Positions 1 to 7,434 are shown, numbered from the stretch's first letter. The stretch: DNA of 64,000 nt from Eubacterium sp. TM05-53 (GCF_003436425.1 NZ_QSPK01000005.1:5151-69150), one strand, 5' to 3'. Notes: generated from the letters alone by a model not told the origin. Translations and numbers: made by a program.

Positions 1-1250
1 TGGAATAATCCATATTTCTCTTTATCAATCGTTTTTGCGATTTCAACACGACCCTTAATTACTTGATCTTTAACAGTTGTAGAGAATGTACTAGGTGTAT
101 TATCACCTGAATAATCAAGTTTAACTGAATTACAATTGTTGTTTGTAAGATAGCCTTCAGGAGAAGCGACTTCACATACATTCAATGTAGTTCCAACAGG
201 ATACTTTTTCGATTTTACTTTAGATCCATTTGTTGTAAGAGTTTCAAGTGTATTTCCACTTGTATCTTTAATCGCAAAGATTGCTCCATTAAATGTGGCA
301 TCACCTTGTGTTTTATTACCAGTTTCAACGTCTTGCTTTTCAACTTCGATATCAGCATATAGCAATTCAAAATTTAATTTGAAATTAGGGGAAGGATCTC
401 TTCTGCTTGCCAGATAAATAACACGCTGATAACCTCCACTTCCATAAATGATATTGACGTCTCTTGCCCCAAAGTTTCTTGAGAAGGTAAGTGTTTTATC
501 ATAGTTTTCTGAAGTGATGGATACCGTTAAATCATTTCCATTTACAGAAGCATTAACACCATTTCCCCTTGTAATAGAATAATTGCTTAATGTTCCTTTT
601 GAATCTGTTAAAGTAACTGGAGTATTTAGTCCCATTTTGATTGTTTGATTATTGAATGAAGGTCTTCCTTGAGGAGTACTTCTTAAACGATTGATTTCAT
701 TGACTTCGTTTGAAATATCATATGTTGTCGTTCCATCCATATAGTATGGCTGATACCAATTGCCAGTAACAACTTGCCAGATCATGATTTGAGTGGCTAC
801 ATAATAGTTTTCACTTTCATGTCCTGGATAAGAATAACCATAATAATTGATTTCCCAAATAGCTTGTCGTTGGCTTTCACTTAGTTCATCCCATTTGGCA
901 CTATCTGGAACATAATCATTACCAGCTATAAACAATTGCATTGGCTCAATACAGAATACGGTTTTATCACCAACATATAAATGTGAGATATAATCAAATC
1001 CGTACTGGTTTTCGATATAAATCATGGCATATCGTGTCCCACAGGAAGTTGTATCGGTCATCATCGTATCATTTTCATTTATGATTTGATCCGGAAATAC
1101 ATCTTCCAGATAGCCTAATTCTGTAATTGTATCTAAATCATTTTCTGTAGTAGTTTCTTCTGCATGTACTGTGATTGTATTCATAAATGAATTCAATATC
1201 ACTAGTGCAGAAAGAAAGAACTTGCTGCCTTTCTTTAATATATTTTTCAT
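1..1250 (-). CDS. Thioester/SpaA-type surface adhesin, C-terminus cut by window edge
   Basis: About 416 residues are visible. The N-terminus (MKNILKKGSKFFLSALVIL...) is a signal peptide ending near TITVHAEE. A thioester domain follows: the hallmark Cys is in VFCIEP and the partner Gln in ATQIMIW, the pair that forms the internal Cys-Gln thioester in Gram-positive TQXA adhesins. After a beta-rich stretch comes a SpaA/Cna-B-like domain (ADIEVEKQDVETGNKTQGDA...CEVASPEGY) whose Glu fits an isopeptide-bond fold, and a second one begins at the edge. Such proteins usually end in LPXTG and are anchored by sortase, but that part is outside the window. The ribosome site AAAGGA lies before the ATG at 1250. 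It is common as cargo of conjugative elements and probably helps attachment to host surfaces or mating partners (inference). Confidence 0.85.
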   Translation of the reverse strand, partial: MKNILKKGSKFFLSALVILNSFMNTITVHAEETTTENDLDTITELGYLEDVFPDQIINENDTMMTDTTSCGTRYAMIYIENQYGFDYISHLYVGDKTVFCIEPMQLFIAGNDYVPDSAKWDELSESQRQAIWEINYYGYSYPGHESENYYVATQIMIWQVVTGNWYQPYYMDGTTTYDISNEVNEINRLRSTPQGRPSFNNQTIKMGLNTPVTLTDSKGTLSNYSITRGNGVNASVNGNDLTVSITSENYDKTLTFSRNFGARDVNIIYGSGGYQRVIYLASRRDPSPNFKLNFELLYADIEVEKQDVETGNKTQGDATFNGAIFAIKDTSGNTLETLTTNGSKVKSKKYPVGTTLNVCEVASPEGYLTNNNCNSVKLDYSGDNTPSTFSTTVKDQVIKGRVEIAKTIDKEKYGLF

Positions 1251-1282
1251 CTTCTTTTTCCTTTCATTTAGGTTGTTGCAAC

Positions 1283-1307
1283 AAAAAAGCGAGAATTTTT
1301 CCTCGCT
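1283..1307 (-). terminator. Terminator after the PBECR4 gene
   Basis: On the minus strand AGCGAG, an 8-nt A-rich loop and CTCGCT are followed by TTTTTT. It lies 17 nt past the stop of the gene at 1325-1942 and before the adhesin start. Confidence 0.75.
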
Positions 1308-1324
1308 AAAATAATGTATTTCAT

Positions 1325-1942
1325 TTAGATTAAGTTTTTTGATATCAAGTGATAAATATCTTTATGATAATAAGATAATATTTGCTCATTTCCATATTCT
1401 ATTTTATTAAATGTTTTATCCTTTTTTTCTTTAGATAGTATTAAGTCAATTTGATTGGTACTCATATTAAGCATATTACCTTTAAGAAGTGTTTTGGGTC
1501 TTGAATAAATTCCTTCAGAAAAACCAATTGTTATTTTATTGTCCGATGTAGCAATTACACAACTGACTTTATTTCTGCGAAACCCTTCTTCGATATATAG
1601 CTCTTGTGCAAAAAAATTATTTATGTTTTCTAAAGCTGATATTTTTCTTCTAACCGAACCTTTTACACTTTTTTCACTTTGATTCTTTTTTGAAAAATCA
1701 AAATCATTTTCAGTAAGAGTATCATTAAAACATTTTTCAAAAAATTCAGAAGGAGTTAGAGTTGTATGAACGCCTACTAAATGCAAGTAGTTATCCTTGT
1801 TTGCAACTAAAATATAGTATTTGCGATTCGTAAAACATTTCGAACAAATTAGGTATTGCCGATCAATAAAGATTTTTTTATATATTTTTGATTGATCAAT
1901 TATTGATTGACATACCCTTTGTTTAAATGAAATATTATTCAT
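1325..1942 (-). CDS. PBECR4-like nuclease-fold domain protein
   Basis: 205 residues. The order HLVGVH...FFEKCFNDTLTENDFDF...KISALENI...KVSCVIATSDNKITIGFSEG...PKTLL resembles the PBECR4 family (phage Barnase-EndoU-ColicinE5/D-RelE-like nuclease), common in Firmicutes phages and conjugative elements. Members are predicted from fold and context to be RNases or toxins; activity for this one is inference. A short Cys pair (ICSKC, near residues 32-36) lies before the HLVGVH core. There is no signal peptide or membrane segment. A purine-rich AAAGAGAG site precedes the ATG at 1942. It has its own promoter and a long structured leader (1963-2070), so it appears to be separately controlled within the element. 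No adjacent antitoxin gene is evident. Confidence 0.6.
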   Translation of the reverse strand: MNNISFKQRVCQSIIDQSKIYKKIFIDRQYLICSKCFTNRKYYILVANKDNYLHLVGVHTTLTPSEFFEKCFNDTLTENDFDFSKKNQSEKSVKGSVRRKISALENINNFFAQELYIEEGFRRNKVSCVIATSDNKITIGFSEGIYSRPKTLLKGNMLNMSTNQIDLILSKEKKDKTFNKIEYGNEQILSYYHKDIYHLISKNLI

Positions 1943-1962
1943 ACAATTCTCTCTTTCTAAAA

Positions 1963-2070
1963 TTAAAAGGCGATTGCTCGCCTTTTAAGATGTTTAGCAG
2001 TTTTCTCTGCACTGGAACAAGTTTTAGGTCTTTGTTCCGACCAATGGTATGGGTTTATAGTCTCCATACC
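1963..2070 (-). promoter_or_regulatory. Four-hairpin 5' leader of the PBECR4 gene
   Basis: Read on the minus strand, four perfect stems follow one another: GGTATGG/CCATACC (2046-2070), GGAACAA/TTGTTCC (2014-2038), GCAG/CTGC (1997-2010), and an 11-bp stem TTAAAAGGCGA/TCGCCTTTTAA with a 4-nt loop (1963-1988). The last is followed by AATTTTAG and resembles a weak intrinsic terminator 20 nt before the start codon. This looks like an attenuator or an autonomous small RNA. I do not recognise a named riboswitch. Confidence 0.55.
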
Positions 2071-2084
2071 GACTCTTCATTTAT

Positions 2085-2113
2085 AATATATCATTTTTAC
2101 TAATAAGATACAA
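2085..2113 (-). promoter_or_regulatory. Promoter for the PBECR4 leader
   Basis: TTGTAT (2108-2113), a 17-nt spacer and TATATT (2085-2090) on the minus strand. Transcription would start just before the first leader hairpin, giving a 5' UTR of roughly 135 nt. Confidence 0.55.
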
Positions 2114-2141
2114 TTTAAATGAGTTTTCTTATAAACCTTTT

Positions 2142-2876
2142 TTATTGAATCAAACTTCCATTGCTCCAAAGATTTAATCCATAATAAGCAATGCTGTGAT
2201 CATTTCGATATACTGGTTGAACAGAATAGTTTGTAATTTCAATATCACCGATGTACATTACTTCATCCAGGTAATACATTCCGTCCACCTCTGCTTCGGC
2301 CTGTGAACTATAAGTTGCATAGTAAAAGTTCGTATCCATAATCACATCACAACTTACATCTGGATTGACTCCACCAGCACAAGCATAACTTGGTCTTGTA
2401 GGTTCTGGAGTAGGTGTAGATTCTACTACAGGTTCTTGTTTGGATTCAGTAGGCTTTTCAATAGGTTGACTTACAACATCTTTTTTTGATTTATCTGATG
2501 TATTGGAACTGTTTGAAGTTGAAGATTTTTGGTCTGAACCAGAAGAACTCTTAGTAGAACTTTTTTTCTTGGAATTTTGCCTTTTACCTTCCGAAGAAAC
2601 ACTTGTTGTTTTGAATTCACTTTTGCCCGTAACTTTTTCTTTCTGTTTTTCTTCCTTGGATTCAGGTTTCTTCATTGTATCTCCAGCGCCTGTTTTCTCA
2701 TCTTTGCCAACATTTTCATGTTCACTAACTATAGCTTCATGTTTACTAACACTTGCAGAAGTATCTTCCGTAAACTTTTCTACAGTAGGTACAGATACAT
2801 CTTGATTAATATTAAAGATGATTCCAGAACCAACAAGTACACTTGAAACACAGAACGCAATTAACTTTGTCTTCAT
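2142..2876 (-). CDS. Secreted Ser/Lys/Pro-rich protein of unknown function
   Basis: 244 residues from the ATG at 2876, chosen because GGAGG lies 7 nt upstream; a longer TTG start would place that site inside the gene. MKTKLIAFCVSSVLVGSGIIF is a signal peptide or N-terminal anchor. A long low-complexity linker follows, rich in Ser, Lys, Glu and Thr and then Pro (QPIEKPTESKQEP, TPTPEPTRP). The C-terminal ~75 residues form a small domain with two Cys (YACAGG, DVSCDV) and many aromatic residues (NFYYATYSS, GMYYLDEVMYIGDIEITNY). The architecture suggests a folded head held away from the cell by a wall-spanning linker. I do not recognise the head. It lies directly upstream of the PBECR4 unit inside the mobile element. 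Confidence 0.75.
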   Translation of the reverse strand: MKTKLIAFCVSSVLVGSGIIFNINQDVSVPTVEKFTEDTSASVSKHEAIVSEHENVGKDEKTGAGDTMKKPESKEEKQKEKVTGKSEFKTTSVSSEGKRQNSKKKSSTKSSSGSDQKSSTSNSSNTSDKSKKDVVSQPIEKPTESKQEPVVESTPTPEPTRPSYACAGGVNPDVSCDVIMDTNFYYATYSSQAEAEVDGMYYLDEVMYIGDIEITNYSVQPVYRNDHSIAYYGLNLWSNGSLIQ

Positions 2877-3137
2877 TGACTTAACCTCCAATTATATTCA
2901 CTGATAATTTCTACTATCTTTAAAATACAAGTTTTTCTAAATAATTACCTAGATACAAATATATCTACTTACTAAATAACAACATTTTTTCTTTTTCGGT
3001 AGGTAATAAAGATTGCTTTCGGTAGGTAGGAGGGGTTTTAGGGGAGGTCACAGTCACACGTCCTGATGCAAAGACAAACTGCCCCTCCAACAGTTTGGAA
3101 ACAATCACAAGTAGAAAAAAAGCAGTTGCATGTTCAA
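2877..3137. other. Intergenic segment with short repeats beside parB
   Basis: No gene seen. It holds two direct copies of TTTCGGTAGGTA (2994-3005 and 3017-3028, 23 bp apart), a 7-bp inverted pair GGAGGGG/CCCCTCC (about 3029 and 3082), and a hairpin AAACTG-CCCCTCCAA-CAGTTT near 3075-3096 with a C-rich loop. Directly downstream of parB, this could be a partition site or a processed transcript end; neither is shown. Confidence 0.35.
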
Positions 3138-4109
3138 CTACCGTTCTTGTTCTCGTGATCTTTTCTTTGCCCAGTTTTCCAGCAAGTGAATCATCAAATC
3201 CTTCTTCTTGCCTGGTGTGAAGTCCTTGGGAAAATATTTATCGATTTCCTTCATTTGAAAAGATAACTTTTCTCTTTGGTTTGGTTTTTCCTCCGATAAA
3301 GTATCTTCAATGAATTCGGATGTTAATTCACCATCATGACTCAATCTTTTGAATTCCTGACATTGCGCTAAAGATGGTGTTCGTTGATTTTCAACAATTG
3401 CATTGGCTAGATCATACTGTTCAGATTCTGTTAAATACGAAAGTTCAACAGCTGGATTAAATGCAATCTTGATTTCATTTTCATGTCGTCCATCTACCAT
3501 TTCCTGTAATGGTTTAATCAGATAGGTTAAGCGAATAAATCTTTTGATTTGATTTCTACTAATTCCTAATTGTTCTCCAAGAATATCTGCTGACTCTGAC
3601 TTCCGCCCAACTTGGGCGGAAGTAGCTTTATCATATTCAATCGGAATATCAGTAGTATCAATGTCTACTCGTTTTCCTTGATGTTTCATGGCTTCTAGTC
3701 GCATTTTGTAGGCATAACCACGTTCACTTGGATAAATGTTTTCACGTTGAATATTGGAATCAACCATTAAGATTGTTGCCTGGTCATCATCCAAATCTCG
3801 AATGATCACATTCATTTCTTTTCTTCCTAGCTGTGACAAGGCGAATTTACGCCTGTGACCAGAAATCATTTCATACGTTCCATCTTTTTTTGGACGTACT
3901 AATGCGGGCATCAACATATCGTTTTCTTTGATAGAATCGATAAGTTTTGCCATATCCTCATCCATTGTGACATGGAATGGATGTTCTTTAAAATCTGTAA
4001 TCTTATCTATAGGAATCGTCATTACTTTTTCACTATTGGCTTCCTGTCTTTCTTCTTCCGTAGAAAACAAAGAGTCATAGCTAGGCAATCCTAAATCTAA
4101 TTTCGGCAA
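3138..4109 (-). CDS. parB: ParB/RepB/Spo0J-family partition protein
   Basis: 323 residues from a TTG start at 4109, chosen because AAAGGAGG lies 8 nt upstream; the longer frame to 4172 would overlap the preceding gene by 49 bp. The N-terminal ParB nuclease-like fold carries IPIDKITDFKEHPFHV and ISGHRRKFALSQLG (the GHRR box), followed by DNQATILMVDSNIQREN-type residues near 113-128 of this start. A central helix-turn-helix (LGEQLGISRNQIKRFIRLTYL) would bind parS or operator DNA. The C-terminus is Lys-rich. It is the last gene of a parA-ssb-lar-parB minus-strand operon. In integrated conjugative elements such pairs stabilise the excised circle; that role here is inference. Confidence 0.85.
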   Translation of the reverse strand: MPKLDLGLPSYDSLFSTEEERQEANSEKVMTIPIDKITDFKEHPFHVTMDEDMAKLIDSIKENDMLMPALVRPKKDGTYEMISGHRRKFALSQLGRKEMNVIIRDLDDDQATILMVDSNIQRENIYPSERGYAYKMRLEAMKHQGKRVDIDTTDIPIEYDKATSAQVGRKSESADILGEQLGISRNQIKRFIRLTYLIKPLQEMVDGRHENEIKIAFNPAVELSYLTESEQYDLANAIVENQRTPSLAQCQEFKRLSHDGELTSEFIEDTLSEEKPNQREKLSFQMKEIDKYFPKDFTPGKKKDLMIHLLENWAKKRSREQER

Positions 4110-4123
4110 ATGTGCCACCTCCT

Positions 4124-4333
4124 TTAAAATAGAGTGAGTTGTATCGTATTTTTCATTGTTCGATGATTCCATTCATCAATAGCTTGATCTGCATTTTGTT
4201 TGGTTTGTGTTCTAGCAGAACACAATGTACATGTAACATATTGACCATAATAGCCATTGATTTTCTTACTATCCCAGTCAATTAACACATGTGCTGTAGC
4301 ATGACAATAGGGACATCGCTTGATTCTAGTCAT
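4124..4333 (-). CDS. Lar-like restriction alleviation / zinc-ribbon protein
   Basis: 69 residues. CPYCHATAHV near the N-terminus and CTLCSA in the middle make a CxxC...CxxC zinc ribbon, and the ending AIDEWNHR matches the A-x-x-x-WN-x-R signature of Lar-family proteins. Phage Lar proteins modulate type I restriction-modification; many Lar-like zinc ribbons on mobile elements are untested. The ATG at 4333 overlaps the ssb stop by 8 nt and its own end lies 15 nt before the parB start, so the three genes are probably translationally coupled. An antirestriction role would fit DNA that moves between strains (inference). Confidence 0.65.
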   Translation of the reverse strand: MTRIKRCPYCHATAHVLIDWDSKKINGYYGQYVTCTLCSARTQTKQNADQAIDEWNHRTMKNTIQLTLF

Positions 4334-4631
4334 TTAACAATTCAAAAGATTCTACAACAACATTGGTTGAATACTGCTTTTTACCATCTTTTTCATAAGA
4401 GCTAGTACGAAGATTTCCAACAATACAAAATCCTGTATCTTTATCACCATGTTTACAGATATCATTTGCTAAATCACCAAAGGCAATGCAGTTAATATAA
4501 TCTGTCCATGGTTTCTTTCCATCTCGTAAACAAGCTAAAGAGAACTTCACAAAAGTATTTCCTTTTCCATTTCTAGACACTTCAATATCTCTTGTCAAAG
4601 TTCCAAATAATTCCACATGATTGTTTTTCAT
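4326..4631 (-). CDS. ssb: Single-stranded DNA-binding protein
   Basis: 101 residues with a complete but short OB fold: HVELFGTLTRDIEVSRNGKGNTFVKFSLACLRDGKKPWTDYINCIAFGDLANDICKH. The C-terminus stops at VESFELLND, so the usual flexible linker and acidic DDDIPF-like tail that recruit partners are missing. This is typical for short plasmid or ICE-borne SSBs. AGGAGA lies 6 nt before the ATG. Between parA and lar it probably protects single-stranded DNA during transfer or replication of the element. Confidence 0.88.
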   Translation of the reverse strand: MKNNHVELFGTLTRDIEVSRNGKGNTFVKFSLACLRDGKKPWTDYINCIAFGDLANDICKHGDKDTGFCIVGNLRTSSYEKDGKKQYSTNVVVESFELLND

Positions 4632-4641
4632 CTCAATTCTC

Positions 4642-5460
4642 CTAACGACTCATTTCTTCTTTATGTTTTACTTTTTGATTATTTACCAATTCTTTTGTCA
4701 GATTGCTGTATGCAACAGCCACTTTTGAATCCTTGGCATACGCATAGATACTTTTACCGACTATAGTTGCTTCACTTGCTTTTGTAGCTTTAGGAATGAT
4801 CGTATCAAATACACGAATGTTCTTTCCAAAACTTTCTCGTATCGTATCAATCGTGCTTTTGGTAATGTTGGTGTTTAGATCAGCAAGCGTCATAACAATG
4901 CCAGTAATTTTAAGATTACTATTGATCTTACGCTGTACTTTATTCACTGTCTGTAACAATTTCGTCATTCCTTTAGCTGGCAGATACTGCGTCTGTACGG
5001 GAATCAGTACTTCATCTGCTGCAGATAATGCATTCACCGTAAGCATACCAAGAGAAGGCGGACAATCAATCATGATGTAATCATATTTACTTCTTAATGG
5101 TTCGATACAATTGCTTAATGTCTGTTCTCGGTTGATAACACTGACTAAACGCATTTCAAAATCAGCAAGTTCAATGTTTGCTGGAATCAGATCCACATCT
5201 TCTTCATGATGTAAAATCAATGCATCATAATTTATATCATTGTCATTGATATAATCATCCAGCATAGAAGAAACGGAATGTTCGAGTGCATCATTGTTTT
5301 TCCAACCTAGACAGCTTGTCAGATCTCCCTGAGGATCAAAATCTACAATTAATACATTAAATCCCTGTCGAGATAAACCAATTGCCACATTCTCTGTCGT
5401 TGTTGTTTTACCAACACCACCTTTTTGATTTGTGACTGCGATCACTTTACATTTATGCAT
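4642..5460 (-). CDS. parA: ParA-family partition ATPase
   Basis: 272 residues from the ATG at 5460, preceded by AAAGGAG; a longer TTG frame to 5490 lacks a ribosome site. The deviant Walker A is KGGVGKTTT near residues 12-20 with the signature Lys, the A' motif is VDFDPQGDLT, and Walker B is YIMIDCPPSLGMLTVNAL. No N-terminal HTH is present, so it is a small ParA that depends on ParB. It heads the parA-ssb-lar-parB operon. About 210 bp without a clear gene separates it from the small HTH gene at 5675, including the short inverted repeat CCAAC/GTTGG near 5481-5495. Confidence 0.92.
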   Translation of the reverse strand: MHKCKVIAVTNQKGGVGKTTTTENVAIGLSRQGFNVLIVDFDPQGDLTSCLGWKNNDALEHSVSSMLDDYINDNDINYDALILHHEEDVDLIPANIELADFEMRLVSVINREQTLSNCIEPLRSKYDYIMIDCPPSLGMLTVNALSAADEVLIPVQTQYLPAKGMTKLLQTVNKVQRKINSNLKITGIVMTLADLNTNITKSTIDTIRESFGKNIRVFDTIIPKATKASEATIVGKSIYAYAKDSKVAVAYSNLTKELVNNQKVKHKEEMSR

Positions 5461-5674
5461 AATAAAAACTCCTTTCCCACAACCAACCATTTGTTGGCTA
5501 TGTAAAAAGGAGTAAAGGGAATTTCTATTTCACTTAATGCTTAGCTTTTTGATGAACATCCGTTGAAAATTATCGACTATGATTTCCTGGCATTCATCAA
5601 ATGAAAAAACAGAATATACCCAAACTTTAACGATCTACACTTACGGCGGTAGGAGCCTCTTAAATGAAAAATTT

Positions 5675-5893
5675 TCACTTTTTTATTTTCCAGTGACCAC
5701 TGTATCCATGACCGATGTACTCTACATTATCCATTTCCTTAATCTTTCTGCGTACAGTACGAATGCTGATACCCAGCTTTTCAGACATCTGTTTTGCCGA
5801 GATTTTGTTGTTCCTTTTTATCATTTCTAGAATCAAAGCATAGATGTCTTCTTGAGTGCCATCTTGAGTGCCGTCATAATTTAAATTTGACAT
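5675..5893 (-). CDS. Small winged-HTH protein, possible remnant
   Basis: 72 residues: DGTQDGTQ, then a winged helix-turn-helix (ALILEMIKRNNKISAKQMSEKLGISIRTVRRKIKEM) and a short wing. The Gly-Thr-Gln repeat followed by this HTH is the usual C-terminal tail of AlbA_2/Schlafen-type ATP-binding regulators and some Fic proteins, so it may be the tail of a lost larger gene. No convincing ribosome site precedes the ATG at 5893, which fits a remnant. It could equally be a small stand-alone regulator of the neighbouring parA operon. Function is not known. Confidence 0.5.
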   Translation of the reverse strand: MSNLNYDGTQDGTQEDIYALILEMIKRNNKISAKQMSEKLGISIRTVRRKIKEMDNVEYIGHGYSGHWKIKK

Positions 5894-5960
5894 AATGACT
5901 GCAAATTGATATCTGTCTAATCTAAAATATGGAAAAAGAGCAGGGAACAGGAAAGATAGA

Positions 5961-6917
5961 TTAAACTTTCAAGAAATTCATTACAAGTTTGACCATCGTT
6001 TCTTTTTCCTCTGGTCTAGATTCGGCAATCATTAATGTAATAGCAACCAAAGCACTATTAGAAATAACTTGTTTTCCATCGACGATTAGATGCTGATTCT
6101 TATTTAAAAATTCAAGAAATATAGAAGCACCAATTCGTTTGCATCCATCTACAAAAGGATGGTCTTTCACTAAGAAATAGAGTAGGTTGGCTGCCTTTTC
6201 TTCAATGCTTGGATAAATTTCTTGATCAAAAACATTTTGATAGACTGCTGCAATAATTCCATTCAATTTGCCTGGTTCTTTTTCAACGCCAAACACATCA
6301 GAGAATCCACCATATTTCATAGAATCAATTAAGTTTATGCATTCTTCATAGGTTAATTGATAAATGGAATCTTTACCTTTTGGCTTAGAAATACACCCAT
6401 GATCATAATCATCAAGTAATGATAGTGCATTTGAATAAGCTTCAATGACATTCAATACTTCTTTTTCCTCAATACCTAAAGTAGAAGCCAACATTCGGGA
6501 TTGAATTGAAACAGTTTTATTTAGTACCTCAATCCTTTTTTCATTTACTGCATATCCCTTCATCATGTAGTCTTTCAATATAGAAGTTGCCCATTTACGA
6601 AAGATTACACCGTTTTGAGATTTAACACGATATCCTACGGAAATAATCATATCCAAATTATAGTATTCAACCATGTGAGTTTGTGTTTTTCCATCGATAG
6701 CACCGTGTTTAGTGGTTGTCGCAAATTTTGCGACAACCACTTCATTCGACAATTCTTCTTTTAAAGCATTGTTAATATGTTTACCAATGGTTTTAACATC
6801 TCTGCCAAATAATTGCGCAAGTTGATTACGATTTAGCCAAACAGTTTCATTATCTGGTGTTACTGTAACATCTAATTGTAAATCTCCATTTACAAATTTA
6901 ATAATTTCATTGTTCAT
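5961..6917 (-). CDS. rhuM: RhuM-Fic/DOC fusion protein
   Basis: 318 residues. The N-terminal ~125 residues are a RhuM-type DNA-binding/ORF6N-like domain (VWLNRNQLAQLFGRDVKTIGKHINNALKEE...GYRVKSQNGVIFRKWATSILKDYMMKGY). The C-terminal half is a Fic/DOC domain with the loop HPFVDGCKRIGA, where Cys replaces the usual Asn of HPFxDGN. Fic proteins transfer AMP or related groups to target proteins; RhuM-Fic fusions are frequent on mobile elements and islands and may be toxins or stability factors. No separate inhibitor gene is seen, so control may be internal. It is the last gene before the element boundary. An A-T rich 560-bp region with no gene follows. Confidence 0.85.
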   Translation of the reverse strand: MNNEIIKFVNGDLQLDVTVTPDNETVWLNRNQLAQLFGRDVKTIGKHINNALKEELSNEVVVAKFATTTKHGAIDGKTQTHMVEYYNLDMIISVGYRVKSQNGVIFRKWATSILKDYMMKGYAVNEKRIEVLNKTVSIQSRMLASTLGIEEKEVLNVIEAYSNALSLLDDYDHGCISKPKGKDSIYQLTYEECINLIDSMKYGGFSDVFGVEKEPGKLNGIIAAVYQNVFDQEIYPSIEEKAANLLYFLVKDHPFVDGCKRIGASIFLEFLNKNQHLIVDGKQVISNSALVAITLMIAESRPEEKETMVKLVMNFLKV

Positions 6918-7092
6918 GTTTTCTCCAATCTTTTTATATTTGAATGATTTTGATAAAGAGTTTCTTTAAAGAAACTATAGCATAGTAAGCTTTATTCATC
7001 AAAACTGTAATAATCTTTCTACATAGTCAGGTGTTTAGACTATGTAAATACTGTATTTTGAGTCTAGTAGGCATTCAAGAGAGCATCCGAAC

Positions 7093-7117
7093 GGTTCGGA
7101 TTCTGTCGGGGACGCCA
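7093..7117 (+). repeat. Degenerate tRNA 3'-end copy
   Basis: These 25 nt, from GGTTCGG to GGGGACGCCA, match the last 25 nt of the tRNA-Arg(CCT) copy at 7410-7434 at 20 positions. A weaker third copy (GGGTTCGAA...GGGGGCACCCA) is at 7142-7169. They look like fossils of earlier insertions or diverged attachment sites. Confidence 0.4.
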
Positions 7118-7241
7118 AATTTTTTCGGGCCCTGTGCCATAGGGTTCGAATGCATGTCGGGGGCACCCAAAAATGGGGGAAAAGTGTTCGACCGACCTGT
7201 GCTAATTCGAACTTTTTTGCTAATATTTTGCTAATTAGAGG

Positions 7242-7265
7242 GGTTCGGATGACGTCATCCGAACC
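7242..7265. repeat. Perfect 24-bp palindrome
   Basis: Each half reads GGTTCGGATGAC in its own 5'-3' direction and the two halves meet without a spacer. It sits 125 bp inside the attachment site. It may be a protein-binding site for recombination proteins. Confidence 0.8.
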
Positions 7266-7389
7266 ATCATTCGAACCCATTTATTAGCACAAAACGGACA
7301 AAAATGAAGAAACAAAAAAGTGCCAAAAGTGCCGTGCTTAAGGCACATTTAACACTTAACGGTATCAAACGGACAAAACATGGGTTCAA

Positions 7390-7434
7390 CTCCTAAGCGA
7401 AAGGTCGTAGGTTCGACTCCTATCTGGGACGCCA
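7390..7434 (+). mobile_element. attR: 3' half of tRNA-Arg(CCT), right end of the element
   Basis: In order: anticodon loop CTCCTAA (7390-7396), 3' anticodon strand GCGAA, variable AGGTC, T stem GTAGG with loop TTCGACT and CCTAT, acceptor strand CTGGGAC, discriminator G and encoded CCA. No matching 5' half exists upstream (TTCAA is found where TTCGC is needed), so this is not a functional tRNA gene. Integrases of islands and conjugative elements often use tRNA 3' ends and leave such a duplication at the far end. Its orientation places the element to the left and the chromosome to the right. Confidence 0.8.

Larger units (their letters stand above)
6918..7389. other. Gene-free element end with T-loop-like and AT-rich repeats
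   Basis: No convincing gene. The segment holds six GGTTCGA-like motifs, the hexamer GCTAAT three times (7200-7236), the motif AAACGGACAAAA twice (about 7292 and 7367), a hairpin GTGCC/GGCAC near 7329-7346, and a 24-bp palindrome. Repeats beside the attachment site suggest arm-type binding sites for an integrase or excisionase (inference). Short ORFs crossing it have no ribosome site or family resemblance. Confidence 0.5.

Noticed and set aside
5579-5830. 83-codon frame opposite the small HTH gene
   Set aside because: No ribosome site and composition of an antisense shadow; the HTH on the other strand is a clear domain.
7031-7280. Open frames of 67 and 81 codons on both strands
   Set aside because: They lie in the repeat-rich attachment region, lack ribosome sites and any family pattern, and contain the tRNA-end copies.
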